Shown piece after piece: positions 42,086-52,340 of a DNA stretch of 64,000 nucleotides. The DNA is from Meghimatium bilineatum. Lineage: Eukaryota; Mollusca; Gastropoda; Stylommatophora; Philomycidae. Where the stretch lies: positions 32,011,191-32,075,190 of the forward strand of contig CM067315.1 of NCBI GenBank assembly GCA_034231615.1. The letters run 5' to 3'. The notes beneath the pieces were generated by a model. That model made no database searches, was not told the DNA's origin, and saw nothing but the letters and a program-made list of their open reading frames with translations. The position numbers and the translations under genes were made by a program. Position 1 is the first letter of the stretch. Each line of letters begins with the position of its first letter.

Positions 42086-42125
42086 GAATTGGACGTTTCG
42101 ACATTTTACGATCTTCTTTTATATA
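42086..42125 (-). other. degenerate hammerhead-like motif
   Basis: The minus strand reads GAAGATCGTAAAATGTCGAA then ACGTC. It resembles the 3' half of minimal type I hammerhead ribozymes (short stem II, GAAA, then ACGUC). The 5' CUGAUGA core is represented only by -GAAGA-, so it is either decayed or coincidental. Confidence 0.25.
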
Positions 42126-42221
42126 AAGAAGAAAAAAAAAGAACCATGATGTTTCTTAAAATCTTTAGTTCATATCATCCTGTAACAGAATTGTATATTT
42201 TTGCGCCCATGTTTTCCTAGG

Positions 42222-42497
42222 ACCAAAAAGAGGAACACAGAATAGTGCCATTTTTTTGCTTTCCATGCATGGTGTAAGAAACGACTAAAATGTTTTGGTT
42301 GTGGGGCTGTCTGTCCCATTCGTATAGAGTGAAAATAACCCAGAAGCCACGATGAAGTCGGATGTATCCGGCTAAATGCGCAGATATAGCAGAGAGGCTG
42401 TAAACCCACAATTCATTACACAATGCATTCGGTTCTCCGAACTGTATCCTGCTAATCTGTAGGAGTTTAAGAACGATCGCAGAAGAAGAAGAAGAAT
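42222..42497 (-). mobile_element. interspersed repeat family A, near full length
   Basis: Minus-strand order: CTTCTTCTTCTTCTGCGATC, TTCTTAAACTCCTACAGATT, AGCAGGATACAGTTCGGAGA, GCGCATTTAGCCGGATACAT, CCGACTTCATCGTGGCTTCT, GGTCCTAGG end. Moderately diverged. Confidence 0.8.
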
Positions 42498-42528
42498 ATA
42501 TCAATATTACTGAAGGATTCCTCTTACA

Positions 42529-42707
42529 TGATTGTTCGTCTAGTTGGCGATGAATAAGACCATCAGACTTTGCGTGATTGTTGGTCTGGTTGACAATGAA
42601 TAAGACCATCAGACTTTGCGTGATTGTTAGTCTAGTTGACGATGAATAAGACCATCAGACTTTGCGTGATTGTTGATCTTGTTGAAGATGGATAAGACCA
42701 CCAGAGC
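42529..42707. repeat. 46-bp tandem repeat, about 4 copies
   Basis: Units contain TGATTGTTNGTCTNGTTGAC and GAATAAGACCATCAGACTTT. The last copy is the most diverged. Confidence 0.93.
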
Positions 42708-42887
42708 TTCCTCATTCAATGTCTTTCAGAACTAGAATAATATTGCCCCGCCCCCACAGACTAAACTTTAGCTAAATTTACATGTTCTTTCACCCAATTT
42801 AGTTGTGTGCAAACATATTTTTCTGTGACTAATAAAAGGGTAATGTGGGCAGCAAGTCTTTCCCAAATGTATTCTGGTACATTCTTC

Positions 42888-43162
42888 TTCTTCTGTGTTC
42901 GTTCTCAAATTCCTGTAGATTATCAAGATTTAATCCTGAGAACAAAATGCGTTGTGTCATGGTTTACAGCTCAGCTGTGATATCTGCGGTTTCGGTCTGG
43001 CACATCCGACTTCAGCATGGCATATGTGTTATTTTAACCACTGTGAGATGGAACAACCAACTCCAACCCTAAAACATCCTTAGTCACCTCTTAGGAAGTT
43101 CATGACAGGTAGCAGTGTTGACATTCCTTGCTTCCCCTTAGATCCATGGTAACACACCGTCG
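42888..43162 (+). mobile_element. interspersed repeat family A, near full length
   Basis: CTTCTTCTTCTGTGTTCG, TTCTCAAATTCCTGTAGATT, GCGTTGTGTCATGGTTTACA, GATATCTGCGGTTTCGG, CTGGCACATCCGACTTCAGC, AACACACCGTCGG. Opposite in orientation to the copy at 42222, with the 46-bp array between. Confidence 0.82.
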
Positions 43163-43194
43163 GTTCCGGTACTAATTTTCTGTCCGACTCAGTG

Positions 43195-43290
43195 ACAGAG
43201 TGGTAGAAAAACGATTCTCGGGCAGCCATGATTCCAGGTTCAGACCTCATCACATTCAATAAGTGAAACCGGGCAGTTTAGGAAGCAATA
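43195..43290 (+). mobile_element. tRNA-like SINE head
   Basis: GTGACAGAGTGGTAGAAAAA (A-box-like, 43192-43211) and GGTTCAGACCT (B-box-like, 43238-43248) in correct order. The body is short and unmatched elsewhere in the window. Confidence 0.5.
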
Positions 43291-43381
43291 CCAACCTATT
43301 GATCGTATCTATATTACCCATTAAATCACTACAACTACAAAATATGTACTGATAGTTACATCCTGAACAGGATATATAAGC

Positions 43382-43954
43382 ATTATGATATGAACAAACA
43401 ATTTTCCGAAGCTAACACAATTGATGAGTAATCAATATTATGTACTCAATATATTAAAGCTAAATTCCGACATGCACGACTTGCAACGGTGTAATTAATT
43501 TTTGATAATCACTGGGAAAACACACATAATATCAATAAACAAATCGATGTTTTAAAAAAAAAAATGTGCGCCTTTTTTTTTTGCTGCAAATTTATTTTTG
43601 ATTAAGGATTTTGGTCGAAACGTCAGTGTGTGTTGTTATGTGTGTTTCAAGTGATAAGATAGTTAATAAAGTTTTTCTAATCACTTGAAACACACATAAC
43701 AACACACACTGACGTTTCGACCAAAATCCTTAATCAAAAATAAATTTGCAGCAAAAAAAAAAAGGCGCACATTTTTTTTTTTAAAACATCGATTTGTTTA
43801 TTGATATTATGTGTGTTTTCCCAGTGATTATCAAAAATTAATTACACCGTTGCAAGTCGTGCATGTCGGAATTTAGCTTTAATATATTGAGTACATAATA
43901 TTGATTACTCATCAATTGTGTTAGCTTCGGAAAATTGTTTGTTCATATCATAAT
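43382..43954. repeat. near-perfect 573-bp palindrome (274/275-bp arms, 24-nt loop)
   Basis: 43382-43655 is the reverse complement of 43680-43954. The only difference I found is one base in a homopolymer (T10 in the left arm against A11 in the right). The loop 43656-43679 is A+T-rich and contains TTAATAAAG. Each arm contains a GGTCGAAACGTCAG word. No terminal target duplication is visible (left flank ends TATAAGC, right flank starts CAAGATC). It could be a foldback element, a recent inverted duplication, or a sequencing/assembly hairpin artefact. Confidence 0.95.
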
Positions 43955-44417
43955 CAAGATCGAGCAGTGGTTATCAACCTGTATTCGAAATTTGCATGTG
44001 CTTTCGAAAATGTTTCTATACGAAAAACAAATGGAGACAAAAAGAAATTGTAAAATCATTATGACTTTCTTCTTGGTATGTTACTCTGTATGTTATTCTT
44101 TATTTTTCTAATAGTTACCTTATTGTTCTGTTTGAGCCAAACCTATAGGTAGGACGGACATTATAATATGTGGAAAGTATAACATTTGGAAAATATAACA
44201 TTAGGAAATTATAACATTAGGAAAATTATAACAAGAATTTATAAAATTGCATTTAGTACCGATAAGCATGCTAAAAATCGGGTATCCACTCCTCCGGTTT
44301 CCCCATCTCCCATTATGATTGTTTTAAAATAAATAAGTCACCAAATATATCTGACGAAAATGACGAAATTACAAACAAACCAGAAAATGACTTTTTAAAT
44401 TAAAACAGAAATAAGTC
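43955..44417. other. unassigned, with a short ~16-bp repeat
   Basis: 44165-44235 has four AAATATAACATTAGG-like units. Nothing else is recognised. Confidence 0.5.
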
Positions 44418-45617
44418 AAGAAAAATGTGGTTTCGTAGAAGGCATAGGTACCAACAATGCTATATATATATATATATCGAGAACAATAATAGAGAGGTCT
44501 ATATAGGTAAAAACATACACGTACCTCTGTTTCATAGATTGCACAAAGGCATTTGATAAAGTTAAACATAGTGAAGTTATACACATGCTAGAGAATTTGA
44601 ACATTAACAGTAAAGATTTAAGAATCATCAAGAACATGTACTAGCAACAAATAGCATCAATAAGAGTAGGAAATTAATTTGGCCCCTTTCAACAAATAAA
44701 AATAAGGAGTTAGATAGGGATGTGTACATTTACCAGACCTGTTCTCTTTATACAGTAAAAACATAATTATCTGCAATAGTTGATATCACAGGAATAATCG
44801 TGAGAGGACATAACATACGTAATTCAAGATATGCGGATGACACTGTTCTGATTGCTAAAAGTGAGAAAGAACGTCAAGAATTAATTAATGTAGTAGTGAC
44901 AAACAGTAAAGAGAAAGGCCACTTTCTAAAGGACAAGAAAATAGAAGTAATGATTATTTCAAAGAAACAAAACACAACAGCCTGCAAGATCAAAGTGAAT
45001 GATAGAGTATTAAAACAGGTCCACCAGTTCAAGTATTTAGATATACAAATATTACAGCATATGGAAGAAGTTCAACAGAAACCCGAATGAGAATAGGGCC
45101 GGCAAAAACAACGTTCATAAAAATGTAAAATATATTGTGTAATATGACCTTGTCATTAGAGGTGAGAAAGAGAGTTCTGCAGTGCTATATATCTCATATA
45201 CTAACATATGGGTGCGATTCTTGGACAATAACCAAACAAGAAGTTGGGAAATTAGAAGCAATAGAGATGTGGTTCTACAGAAGAATGTTGAGAATACCAT
45301 GGAGTGCAAGAAAAACTAATGTGGAGGTGTTGAAAAAGGACAAATACGAGACGGAGATTAGTCAATAATATAAGAAAAATACAATCTTCATTTTTTGTCC
45401 ATATTATGAGACAAGGAGCTTTGGAGAACTTAGTCACAACAGGCAATATTGAGACAACAGAGACAGAAGTCGACAACGTGAGAAAATATTACACAGTTTA
45501 ACAACCTAGCACGGCAGGGGAAAAAACAACGATTCTGGTACATAATACTGGAGACAGAGAGCTGTGGAGAGCCGTGATCATCTACACCAGCCGGTACGGC
45601 ACCTGATGATGATGGTG
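44418..45617 (+). pseudogene. RTE-like reverse transcriptase, best-preserved copy
   Basis: Order of recognisable blocks: CGFVEGIGTNNAI (fingers, 44420-44460), LCFIDCTKAFDKVKHSEVIH (motif A with aspartate, ~44522-44580), NSKDLRIIKNMY, a degenerate G-C-x-x-R-PVLF stretch (motif B end), then after a break SRYADDTVLIAKSEKERQEL (motif C, YADD at 44833-44844), KIEVMIISKKQN, KVNDRVLKQVHQFKYL (motif D/E), then MTLSLEVRKRVLQCYISHIL, TYGCDSWTITKQEVGKLEAI, EMWFYRRMLRIPWSARKTNV, VHIMRQGALENLVTTG and a C-terminal ELWRAVI-like segment, closing with (TGA)n at 45602-45615. About 1.2 kb spans fingers to tail. A (TA)n insertion at 44461-44477 and multiple stops break it. The N-terminal endonuclease is absent. 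Confidence 0.9.
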
Positions 45618-46589
45618 AGCGGTGTTTGGAGAGTTGTTTCTGCTGATGTCTCTAGTGTGACACCCCTGCGATCCTGACGGGTTGTGTGTGTTTTATTATA
45701 GCCCCGATCCTCGACCTTGACACTCTACTTCCAAGTGGCTGGGTGAACCAAAGGAGTAATTGTTATTTTACGCCTCGAACATAGGGTGGACTAAAAACTG
45801 GCGGGTCTGCTTGTTGCCGGTCGAATGACTTTAACATCACACTACAGATGCTTCCTAGGTGCAGGTAACTCGCAGAACTTTAACATGGGATACAGTCACC
45901 TCTTAAGTTCATATCACGATCTGTCACAAATCGAATTCCTTGAATCAATAATCAATAGGATTTTCAAGGGGCTTTTTAGTGAACACTTCTGGCTGTTCTC
46001 TGACGCCTTCTTTGGTTCTAATTTCATTTTATCTGCTAAGAACACGAACTATTTTAGAGCGAATTCTTAAACCGGAAGTGCCTATGAAGAAGATTCAGGA
46101 TAGCCTGACAGTTAACTTCCGGCCTGTTCTAACAAAGTGCCCGCCAAACGAGATCTTCGCCATTTTACGAGCAAAAAGCGAGGACAATTTGGCGGCTTTC
46201 AGGATAGCGGCTAGCAGAACAGTTTTGGCTTTATATCAAATTTGGCGCACTGTTTAAATGGTGAATAGTTTGTTGTACTGGCCGACCTTCTGACTTTCAT
46301 CAATCTACACGTAGATAGTTTCGTAACAGATTACTGGTTGATCAGATAATTATATTACACAATTCTGTTTTTTCCTCTTCAAAATGTAATGTTAGTAGAT
46401 AAGTAAAGAATGATGTAAGAAGCGTTTAGTATGAAATAAACATACAGGGTTTCTATAAAGTTGATGTGAACTGAATTTGAAATTAAATATGTGATCAAAA
46501 TTACATCATTGAAAATGGTACATTTATACGGTAAAAGTGTACACTGTTGAATTCTGTTAGATACCATTATAATCCACCCTAATGACTTG
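45618..46589. other. unassigned, ~970 bp
   Basis: Open frames of 80-92 codons at 45825-46257 overlap in two frames without motifs. The 46075-46200 section is locally GC-richer (CTTCCGGCCTGTTC). I cannot identify it. Confidence 0.35.
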
Positions 46590-46910
46590 TCTATGTAGAA
46601 TTCTTGGAGTATTAGTAAGAGACGGAATTAGAAACGCAAACATGAGAAGACTAACAAACACAATATCAATCCTGAATTGCATAAGAAGACAACAGATTAA
46701 GTGGTTTTTGCATGCTTCCAGACTACCATCAGAAATAGCTCCTTAAAAAGCATTACTATAAAAACACGATGGATACAAAGTCAGGGGCAGACTATTCAAA
46801 CTATGGATTACAGAAATAAAAGAGTCAGCGAAAACAAACATATATTAAGCACACACAAAGCCATCTCCAGAGAACTCTTCTACCCCTGGCGCTGCAAGGC
46901 ATAAAGGGGT
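46590..46910 (+). pseudogene. non-LTR RT C-terminal remnant (third type)
   Basis: CRILGVLVRDGIRNANMRRL, TNTISILNCIRRQQIKWF, HASRLPSEIAP, then GYKVRGRLFKLWITEIKESA after shifts. It follows the R-x-LGV, RRQQIKWFGHxxR and GRPxKRW order but differs in wording from families K and RTE-like, so it is a distinct lineage. No tail microsatellite. Confidence 0.7.
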
Positions 46911-47044
46911 ATAAAGTGAAAAGAAAGAGCTCACCCAAACATATTGTCGTTATAATTTTTAACGGTCGGATTTCATACATAGCTAGACAAGTTGGGTCTG
47001 TGAGATGGGCAGCGGCTCACGAGAGTTGTGACAGACAGCTAAAG

Positions 47045-47165
47045 GTAAGCATAGGGATGTTGTATGGTCGAAGATGGAAAAACGTGCTGACTTAAATTGC
47101 GAGGAGAGTGGCTGCCATCTGAGCGGACCTGGATCGCATTCTGTTTATTGCATGCATTTTCTTTA
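47045..47165 (+). mobile_element. tRNA-like SINE family F, copy 1
   Basis: GTCGAAGATGGAAAAACGTG, CTGACTTAAATTGCGAGGAG, GGCTGCCATCTGAGCGGACC and TGGATCGCATTCTGTTTATT match the copy at 58060-58160 in order. The B box is decayed here (ACCTGGATCGC). Confidence 0.65.
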
Positions 47166-47589
47166 AAGGTAAATATCTGCTTTTCGAAAGCACTTTAGTG
47201 ACCTATCGACAATAAAACGTCCTGGCATTATCCTATTGCGCGTCACTTAGAGAGGCTGCTCACGTGTAGCAAGTCAATGAAAAGTACAAAGTAGCCTCTC
47301 TCAGTGATGCGCATTAGGGTAGCTCAAGGTTGTGCTTAGGTCGATTAGTCACGAAAAGACCTCCAGAGAACGAATGTCTCCCTTAATTGTCTGGTCCGTC
47401 TTCCGTGGCCACATGAAGGTCCACTATCATCTATAGTCTATACCACAAATATAGCCAGATATTTTCCGAAACACAATACAGTTATCTCTTTATCTCTTGC
47501 CTGTTGGTATTTTTACTGTTGATATGTTTATCTTACTCTGACTAAATTTCTTTATAAAAATTAGTGTGACCTACCACACGTACAGATCC
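47166..47589. other. unassigned stretch
   Basis: TCACTTAGAGAGGCTGC and CCTCTCTCAGTGATGCGCA (47246-47310) form a loose inverted pair. No family is recognised. Confidence 0.4.
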
Positions 47590-48047
47590 GAATTCGAGGA
47601 CTGAGATGTTATATCGAACCATTCTTTATTTTAATGGATGTGAATCATAGACTGTAAATTAAAAAAAATTCAAAGCGACTTAGAGGCTACAGAAATTTGG
47701 TTTCTGAGAAAAATGATGGAAATACCGTGAACAGCAAAGAAAACTAATGCAGAGGTTCTCATTGATGCTGGCGTAAAAAGATCAATCATATCAAACATCA
47801 GGGGCAGACAGTCAATATTTCTAGGGCATGTGCTGAGAAGAACACAGCATGAACACTTAATAACCACTGGAAAGATCAAAGGGGAGAAGAGATAGGGGAC
47901 GATAAAAGGGGGGGGGTAGTTACTAGATGCACGTGTTTTGTGGCACGGTAGAAGCTCACCAACCGAGCTTATTGACAACACACGAGACAAGAGAGTCGTG
48001 GAGAAACATGATCACCTACGCCATTCGGCATGGCACTTGATTGATTG
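47590..48047 (+). pseudogene. RTE-like 3' end with (TTGA)n tail
   Basis: Decayed text: L-VSEKNDGNTVNSKEN (thumb), GQTVNISRACAEKNTA, LNNHWKDQRGEEIGDDKR (H-x-TTGKIKGEKRxGR-like), a G-run frameshift near 47910, then QESRGET and T-PFGMALD followed by TTGATTGATTG (48030-48041). Same box order as 51880-52340. Many frame breaks. Confidence 0.7.
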
Positions 48048-48249
48048 ACGACACGTACACGTTATCACACATGCAACTCACGAGTAGAGAGAGGGAGAGA
48101 GACAGAGAGAGAGCGTGTGTGTGTATGTGTGCGTGCGTGCATGCATGTGTCTTGGGCGGGGGGGGGACAAGTTTACAAACGGTAAACTCAAAGCCACCTA
48201 AAACCAAAAAATAAAAAGAGCTCAAAATAGTAGAGGACTGACATCATTG
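48048..48249. repeat. (GA)n/(GT)n microsatellites and G run
   Basis: GAGAGAGAG-type at 48086-48115, GTGTGTGTATGTGTGCGTGC at 48113-48135 and a G9-10 run near 48158. Confidence 0.85.
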
Positions 48250-48445
48250 TAATTGGGTTAATCCATATTGCATTACTTCCCTCTCAACGAAATACACGCC
48301 GCTTGCCAAGATTACCACTCAGAGTACATACTGCATAGTTCCGAAAAAACCCACTTTATAAACAAAATGACGTGAACCTGACTCGAATCCGCGACCTCTA
48401 GAGCACAAAGCTAACGACGTAGCCACTACGCTAGAGCGATTCCAA
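48250..48445 (-). mobile_element. tRNA-like SINE family G, copy 2
   Basis: Minus strand: A box TAGCGTAGTGGCTACGTCG (plus 48414-48432), B box GGATTCGAGTC (plus 48380-48390), then GTTCACGTCATTTTG, TGAGTGGTAATCTTGGCAAG, CGGCGTGTATTTCG. Same order as 45-235. Confidence 0.75.
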
Positions 48446-48839
48446 AAATATCTTTTACAAAATATACAAAAAATAAAACCATGTAACGAAAGACTATTCT
48501 GTCAACTTTAGAACGGCGAGGTCGATATCGCCCCCCAAGCATTTGGTATATATCCATTTGATGTCTGATAACTTCCATTTTACTGCTCACGCTGAGAACG
48601 TGCTATCAACTGTTTTCTAGATTAGTCATACAAGTATGGGAGACAGCATCGTCATATTTGACTGTCAGTACGTATTATTATGTCACATACTGTTTTCGTG
48701 TAAGAACTATCTTTGTAGAATTGATTAATTGCGTTCGTGAGTTGTACTTGGTGGGTTTGGTTCGATATGTTGTTATTGCTGCTAGCTTTACGTTTGTCAG
48801 TAGAATTGTTGTTTTCTTTATGGCTCTCATCATCATCAG
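48446..48839. other. unassigned stretch
   Basis: No feature is recognised. The short plus-strand open frame at 48658-48843 lies antisense to retroelement tail sequence. Confidence 0.4.
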
Positions 48840-49560
48840 GTGACCTCTGCGAATCGAATGTTACCTGAAACGAACTTCCAACATCTTCTATATCTTGCTG
48901 TTGTGGTTCCTTGTGCTAGAGTTTGTCATGTCCATCTCGTTATGTTTCTCTCCAACGTATCTCTTCTTACCCCTTGCTCCCTTTCTTTCGACAATACCCT
49001 CAAGTAAAGTGTTCAACAAGGTGTCATGTCTTTAAATATGTTCAAATATATATCTTTAAATATATTTTACTTATTTGATGTTTATCTCCCTCAATAATCC
49101 TTTGTTCATACACAGTTTCGTCTCAGCCTTTTTGTTTGTTCTTTTTTCTTTCCATGAAGCTCTCCTTATTCCTATACATATCCACATCTCAATGTCATTA
49201 ATTCAGTCATTAATTAATTAGTTGTTTAGTCATTATCCATGTTTCTGAGCCATACATTAACATAGAATAGATGTAACATGCTATATTTTTCATTTTTAGA
49301 TGTTAATATTTTCTCATGTCATTGAAAATAATTTTAGCCATTTCTATTTTCCTTTTTACATTCTTTTCATGTCTACCAATGTCTGTGCATATGTTGTGTC
49401 CAAGATATTAGTAATGCTCTATTTGTTGTAGTATCTCTCCGTATATTTTTTTGTGTTTATCGTTTGTTCCTCTTTGATTGTGCAGATTATTGTGGGTTTT
49501 TTTCTGTCAACGATGTTAATATTAAATTAATATAATTTACTTAATTTATTGACTTGATCT
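48840..49560 (-). pseudogene. RTE-like reverse transcriptase C-terminal half
   Basis: Minus-strand text: QIEHY, stop, YLGHNICTDIGRHEKNVKRK, IEMAKIIFNDMRKY, LKMKNIACYIYSMLMYGSET, WIMTKQLI, a decayed middle, then TLLNTLLEGIVERKGARGKK, RYVGEKHNEMDMT and a decayed terminus next to (TGATGATGATGA) at 48830-48841. Shares NDMRK and YGSETW wording with 5250-5806. Several stops. Confidence 0.78.
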
Positions 49561-50291
49561 ATTTTGGATCTAATCTGTATTTATAATACTAATGAAGAAA
49601 ACTTGAATCCATGCAGGCATATGGATTGTATGGTCAAAAGTGACTAAATGCTGATACCAACAGATGCTTTCAGGTTTTTGTGTGATTGAATGTCTTCATT
49701 CAAAACTTAAAACATGCTATACACAGCAGCAACGTTCGTTGGTTGCTAGAATCTTAACTTTAATCTTTAATAGCGATGAAATTGTTCTTTCAGACGTTGG
49801 CTTCAGATCAATCATGCAATTAGAAATAACATGACTAAAACATTAGATTCAGCTAAGAGGTGAAGTTATCTGGTTCTGAAATAGTCCTGAAAAAAAACCA
49901 ATCATATGGTTCATGAGAAAGTAGAGCTTCGTCGTGTTTACTGTCTTGGGATTAATACAAACAAGCGTTGAATGATATAGAACGACAAATGTTCTTCTCT
50001 CGCATAAGTTCACTAAAGGGAAGTATCAATTAAAGTTTCTGTTTTGTGGGAGAATTGAAAACAAGTGATTTATCTGATACAAATGTACTTTAACTAAGAA
50101 TTTGAAGATCAAGGAAAATTAAGCTATGCATCACCGTCATAGTACACAATTTTTGCACAAGCGCTCAGCTGCCTAGTTACTAGCAAGCATAAACCACGTA
50201 CGTAACTAGCGTTGCCTACTGCAGTTGCTTTGTAGCGATTGCGCCATTTCTCTACTTTCTCAGAGCATTAGCGCTGGTATACTATTTCCTA
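49561..50291. other. unassigned, ~730 bp
   Basis: No feature is recognised. Confidence 0.4.
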
Positions 50292-50452
50292 GTGGTTGGA
50301 TGTATTCGAAAGTAATGTTTAATGCAAACCACGACTGACGAGTAGTGACTAGATGTACTTGAAAGTAATGTTTAATGCAAACCACGACTGACGAGTAGTG
50401 ACTAGATGTAATTGAAAGTAATGTTTAATGCAAACCACGACTGACGAGTGAA
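50292..50452. repeat. 53-bp tandem repeat, 3 copies
   Basis: Starts at 50292, 50345 and 50398. Units contain GAAAGTAATGTTTAATGCAA and ACCACGACTGACGAGT. Confidence 0.95.
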
Positions 50453-50454
50453 CT

Positions 50455-50515
50455 GGAATCTGGGTCACCTGTCTCAGGGTGAGTGACAATGCTACACCAC
50501 AACTGCTCCCTAAGA
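50455..50515 (-). mobile_element. possible tRNA-like SINE head
   Basis: Minus-strand CAGTTGTGGTGTAGCATTGT (A-box-like) and GGTGACCCAGATTCC (B-box-like) in order. Weak. Confidence 0.35.
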
Positions 50516-50639
50516 CAAGCTATTGGTGGGGAGGGTGAATTATGTATGTATATATATATATATAGATATAGATATACAATAATAAATTATATAACTACAT
50601 GCTATATATTCTCGTGATACCCCGTCAATATTCTTGAAT
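50516..50639. other. unassigned with short (AT)n
   Basis: TATATATATATATAG at 50547-50566; otherwise no signal. Confidence 0.5.
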
Positions 50640-50955
50640 TTTAAAAAAAACCAAGAAGGGAAACTACGTGTGAAATGATATGTCTAAAAAAAGCAGCAAA
50701 CAGAACAAGCAGATATCATGTGAGGAATGAAGAAATTACTACAAGAATTGGTAGAACTACGTCTCTAGTGAAATATATTAAAAAACAATCGGTGAAAACT
50801 GCAAAAGTCAGGGGAAGACCAAGAATATGTGGATTGCGGGAGTTACCAACATTTGAGACGTCATAATATTGCTGCATATCAAGCGACTAAATTGTCATAG
50901 CCCGAAAATCAATAGTTATTCAGTTATGCGACGCCTTACAGCAACTGCATAGAAA
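50640..50955 (+). pseudogene. RT C-terminal remnant, family K
   Basis: MICLKKAANRTSRYHVRNEE, ITTRIGRTTSLVKYIKKQ, KTAKVRGRPRICGLRELPTF and, beyond a stop, CATATCAAGCGAC and GCGACGCCTTACAGCAACTG DNA words shared with 29812-30122. The KWFGH box is deleted between YIKKQ and KTAK. Confidence 0.75.
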
Positions 50956-51142
50956 AAACAATAAATATAATATTCTTGTGTGGTTGTTTTTTTTCCAAAC
51001 CACTCTTAACCTCCCTTCATCTCCCTAACGGGAAAATTCTGTATTGACGGTATTTTTCCCATTTATTATTTTTTATTTGAGACATGCATCACTCTGGGTT
51101 AAGATCGTTACTGACATCTGTGCTGGATGGTTGTTTTATCCA
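50956..51142. other. unassigned spacer
   Basis: No feature is recognised. Confidence 0.35.
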
Positions 51143-51579
51143 TCATATTCTTAGATTAGTTAGCCGTCGGATCATCATTACTGTAAACTGGACACGTCCG
51201 TAGTTGCTCCGATCTCTCCCTGCGTGTATCCGCATTACACTTCTACTGACAGTACCGATCCTTTGCTGGTTGACCATCATTCTTCTGCGCCCACCAAAAT
51301 GTTCACGTCTAGCAACATCGAATTTCATTTCAAACCCTGATCTTTAATCCTGGCCATTGAAAAGGAATCATCATCCACACTAGTCTCACTCTCGCGTGCT
51401 ATATCTCTTAAGGAGTTCAAAACGTCAACTTGATCCATTAAATTTTTGTCCTGTGCCACAATCGCGCATGACGCCAGTTGATCTTCTCTTTTATTGCCTC
51501 GAACATCCACATGCCCCGGAACGAAAATAAATCTAACCACTTTCAGCTTCGCCTTTCTCAAGACCTCGCGAACGAACAT
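51143..51579 (-). pseudogene. I/Jockey-like RNase H end and C-terminal extension
   Basis: Minus-strand: VVRFIFVPGHVDVRGNKRED, QLASCA (last RNase H motifs with histidine and final aspartate), then DVLNSLRDIARES, and after a frame change RREHFGGRRRMMVNQQRIGT and VSRSVMRIHAGRDRSN. Differs in wording from both family J and the 12774-14110 copy. The upstream RNase H is cut by tail C of a composite repeat at 51580. Confidence 0.72.
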
Positions 51580-51855
51580 CCTAAGACCCCGTAGTCGTAG
51601 CCTTCGATAACAGTTACCATGTTGTTCCGACAGGCCGACGTTGTGCTTGGACTAGTTACGGGCACGGCGTGGGTGGGTGGAACAACAAAGAAACCTGTCA
51701 CGAAGGCCAGAGTTGTGCCCTGATGTCGACGTCTGTTTCGGCGGTATTAGAATCGAAACACGACCAAGTTGGATGACTGCTGGAACAGAGGGCGGAGCAC
51801 TTATTGGAATGCCCCACGTGCTGTGAAGCCAGTTTCTAATCAAGAATCAAAACAT
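51580..51855 (+). repeat. composite repeat family C, tail only
   Basis: GTCGTAGCCTTCGATAACAG, CATGTTGTTCCGACAGGCCG, GAAACCTGTCACGAAGGCCA, TGATGTCGACGTCTGTTTCG, GGAATGCCCCACGTGC, TTTCTAATCAAGAATC. Starts exactly where head and tail join in the two head-plus-C copies; the head is absent. Confidence 0.85.
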
Positions 51856-51879
51856 CCTAAGAATTCTTATTCTTATGAT

Positions 51880-52340
51880 CTTCCTATAACATTTCTGTCA
51901 AAATTCTTATATGGGCCGTTTCTGAGGTCTGGAAGGAGAACATTGAATAACAATTGTATTTACCTGTGTGTATGTCGTAGGACAACTGAGATGTGGTTTT
52001 TAAGAAGAATGATGAAAATTCCAGAGACAAGCAAGAAAGATAATGTAGAAGTTCTCAGAGATCCTAGAGTAAAACTACAAATTATAGCCAAAATTAGATA
52101 AAGACAATCAAGATTTTTAGGGTCATATGATGAGAAAAGTAAAACTTGAACATTTAGTTACCACCGGGAAAGATCAAGGGGAGAAGAGACAGAGGAAGAC
52201 AAAGAGAGAAATGTCTGGATGTGTTGTCATTGTAGCACAAAAACAAGTCCCCAACTGAACTATTAATAGCACAAGAGACCTAGAGTTAGGGAGAAGCATG
52301 ATCGTCTACACCACTCAGCATGGCACATGATTGATTGATG
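51880..52340 (+). pseudogene. RTE-like 3' end with (TTGA)n tail
   Basis: TEMWFLRRMMKIPETSKKDN, VEVLRDPRVKLQIIAKIR, stop, RQSRFLGS, a shifted HMMRKVKLEHLVTTGKDQ, GEKRQRKTKREMSGCVV and R-DLELGRSMIVYTTQHGT-like end, then TGATTGATTGATG (52328-52340). One of the longer RTE-like tails, with at least three frame breaks. Confidence 0.8.

Noticed and set aside
43382-43954. Pair of solo LTRs or a tail-to-tail retroelement pair
   Set aside because: Arms are inverted and nearly identical, with no TG...CA ends, target duplications or internal primer-site signals.
44800-45090. Functional reverse transcriptase gene (YADD motif present)
   Set aside because: Stops and frame changes on both sides, a (TA)n insertion in the fingers and no endonuclease; it is a pseudogene fragment.
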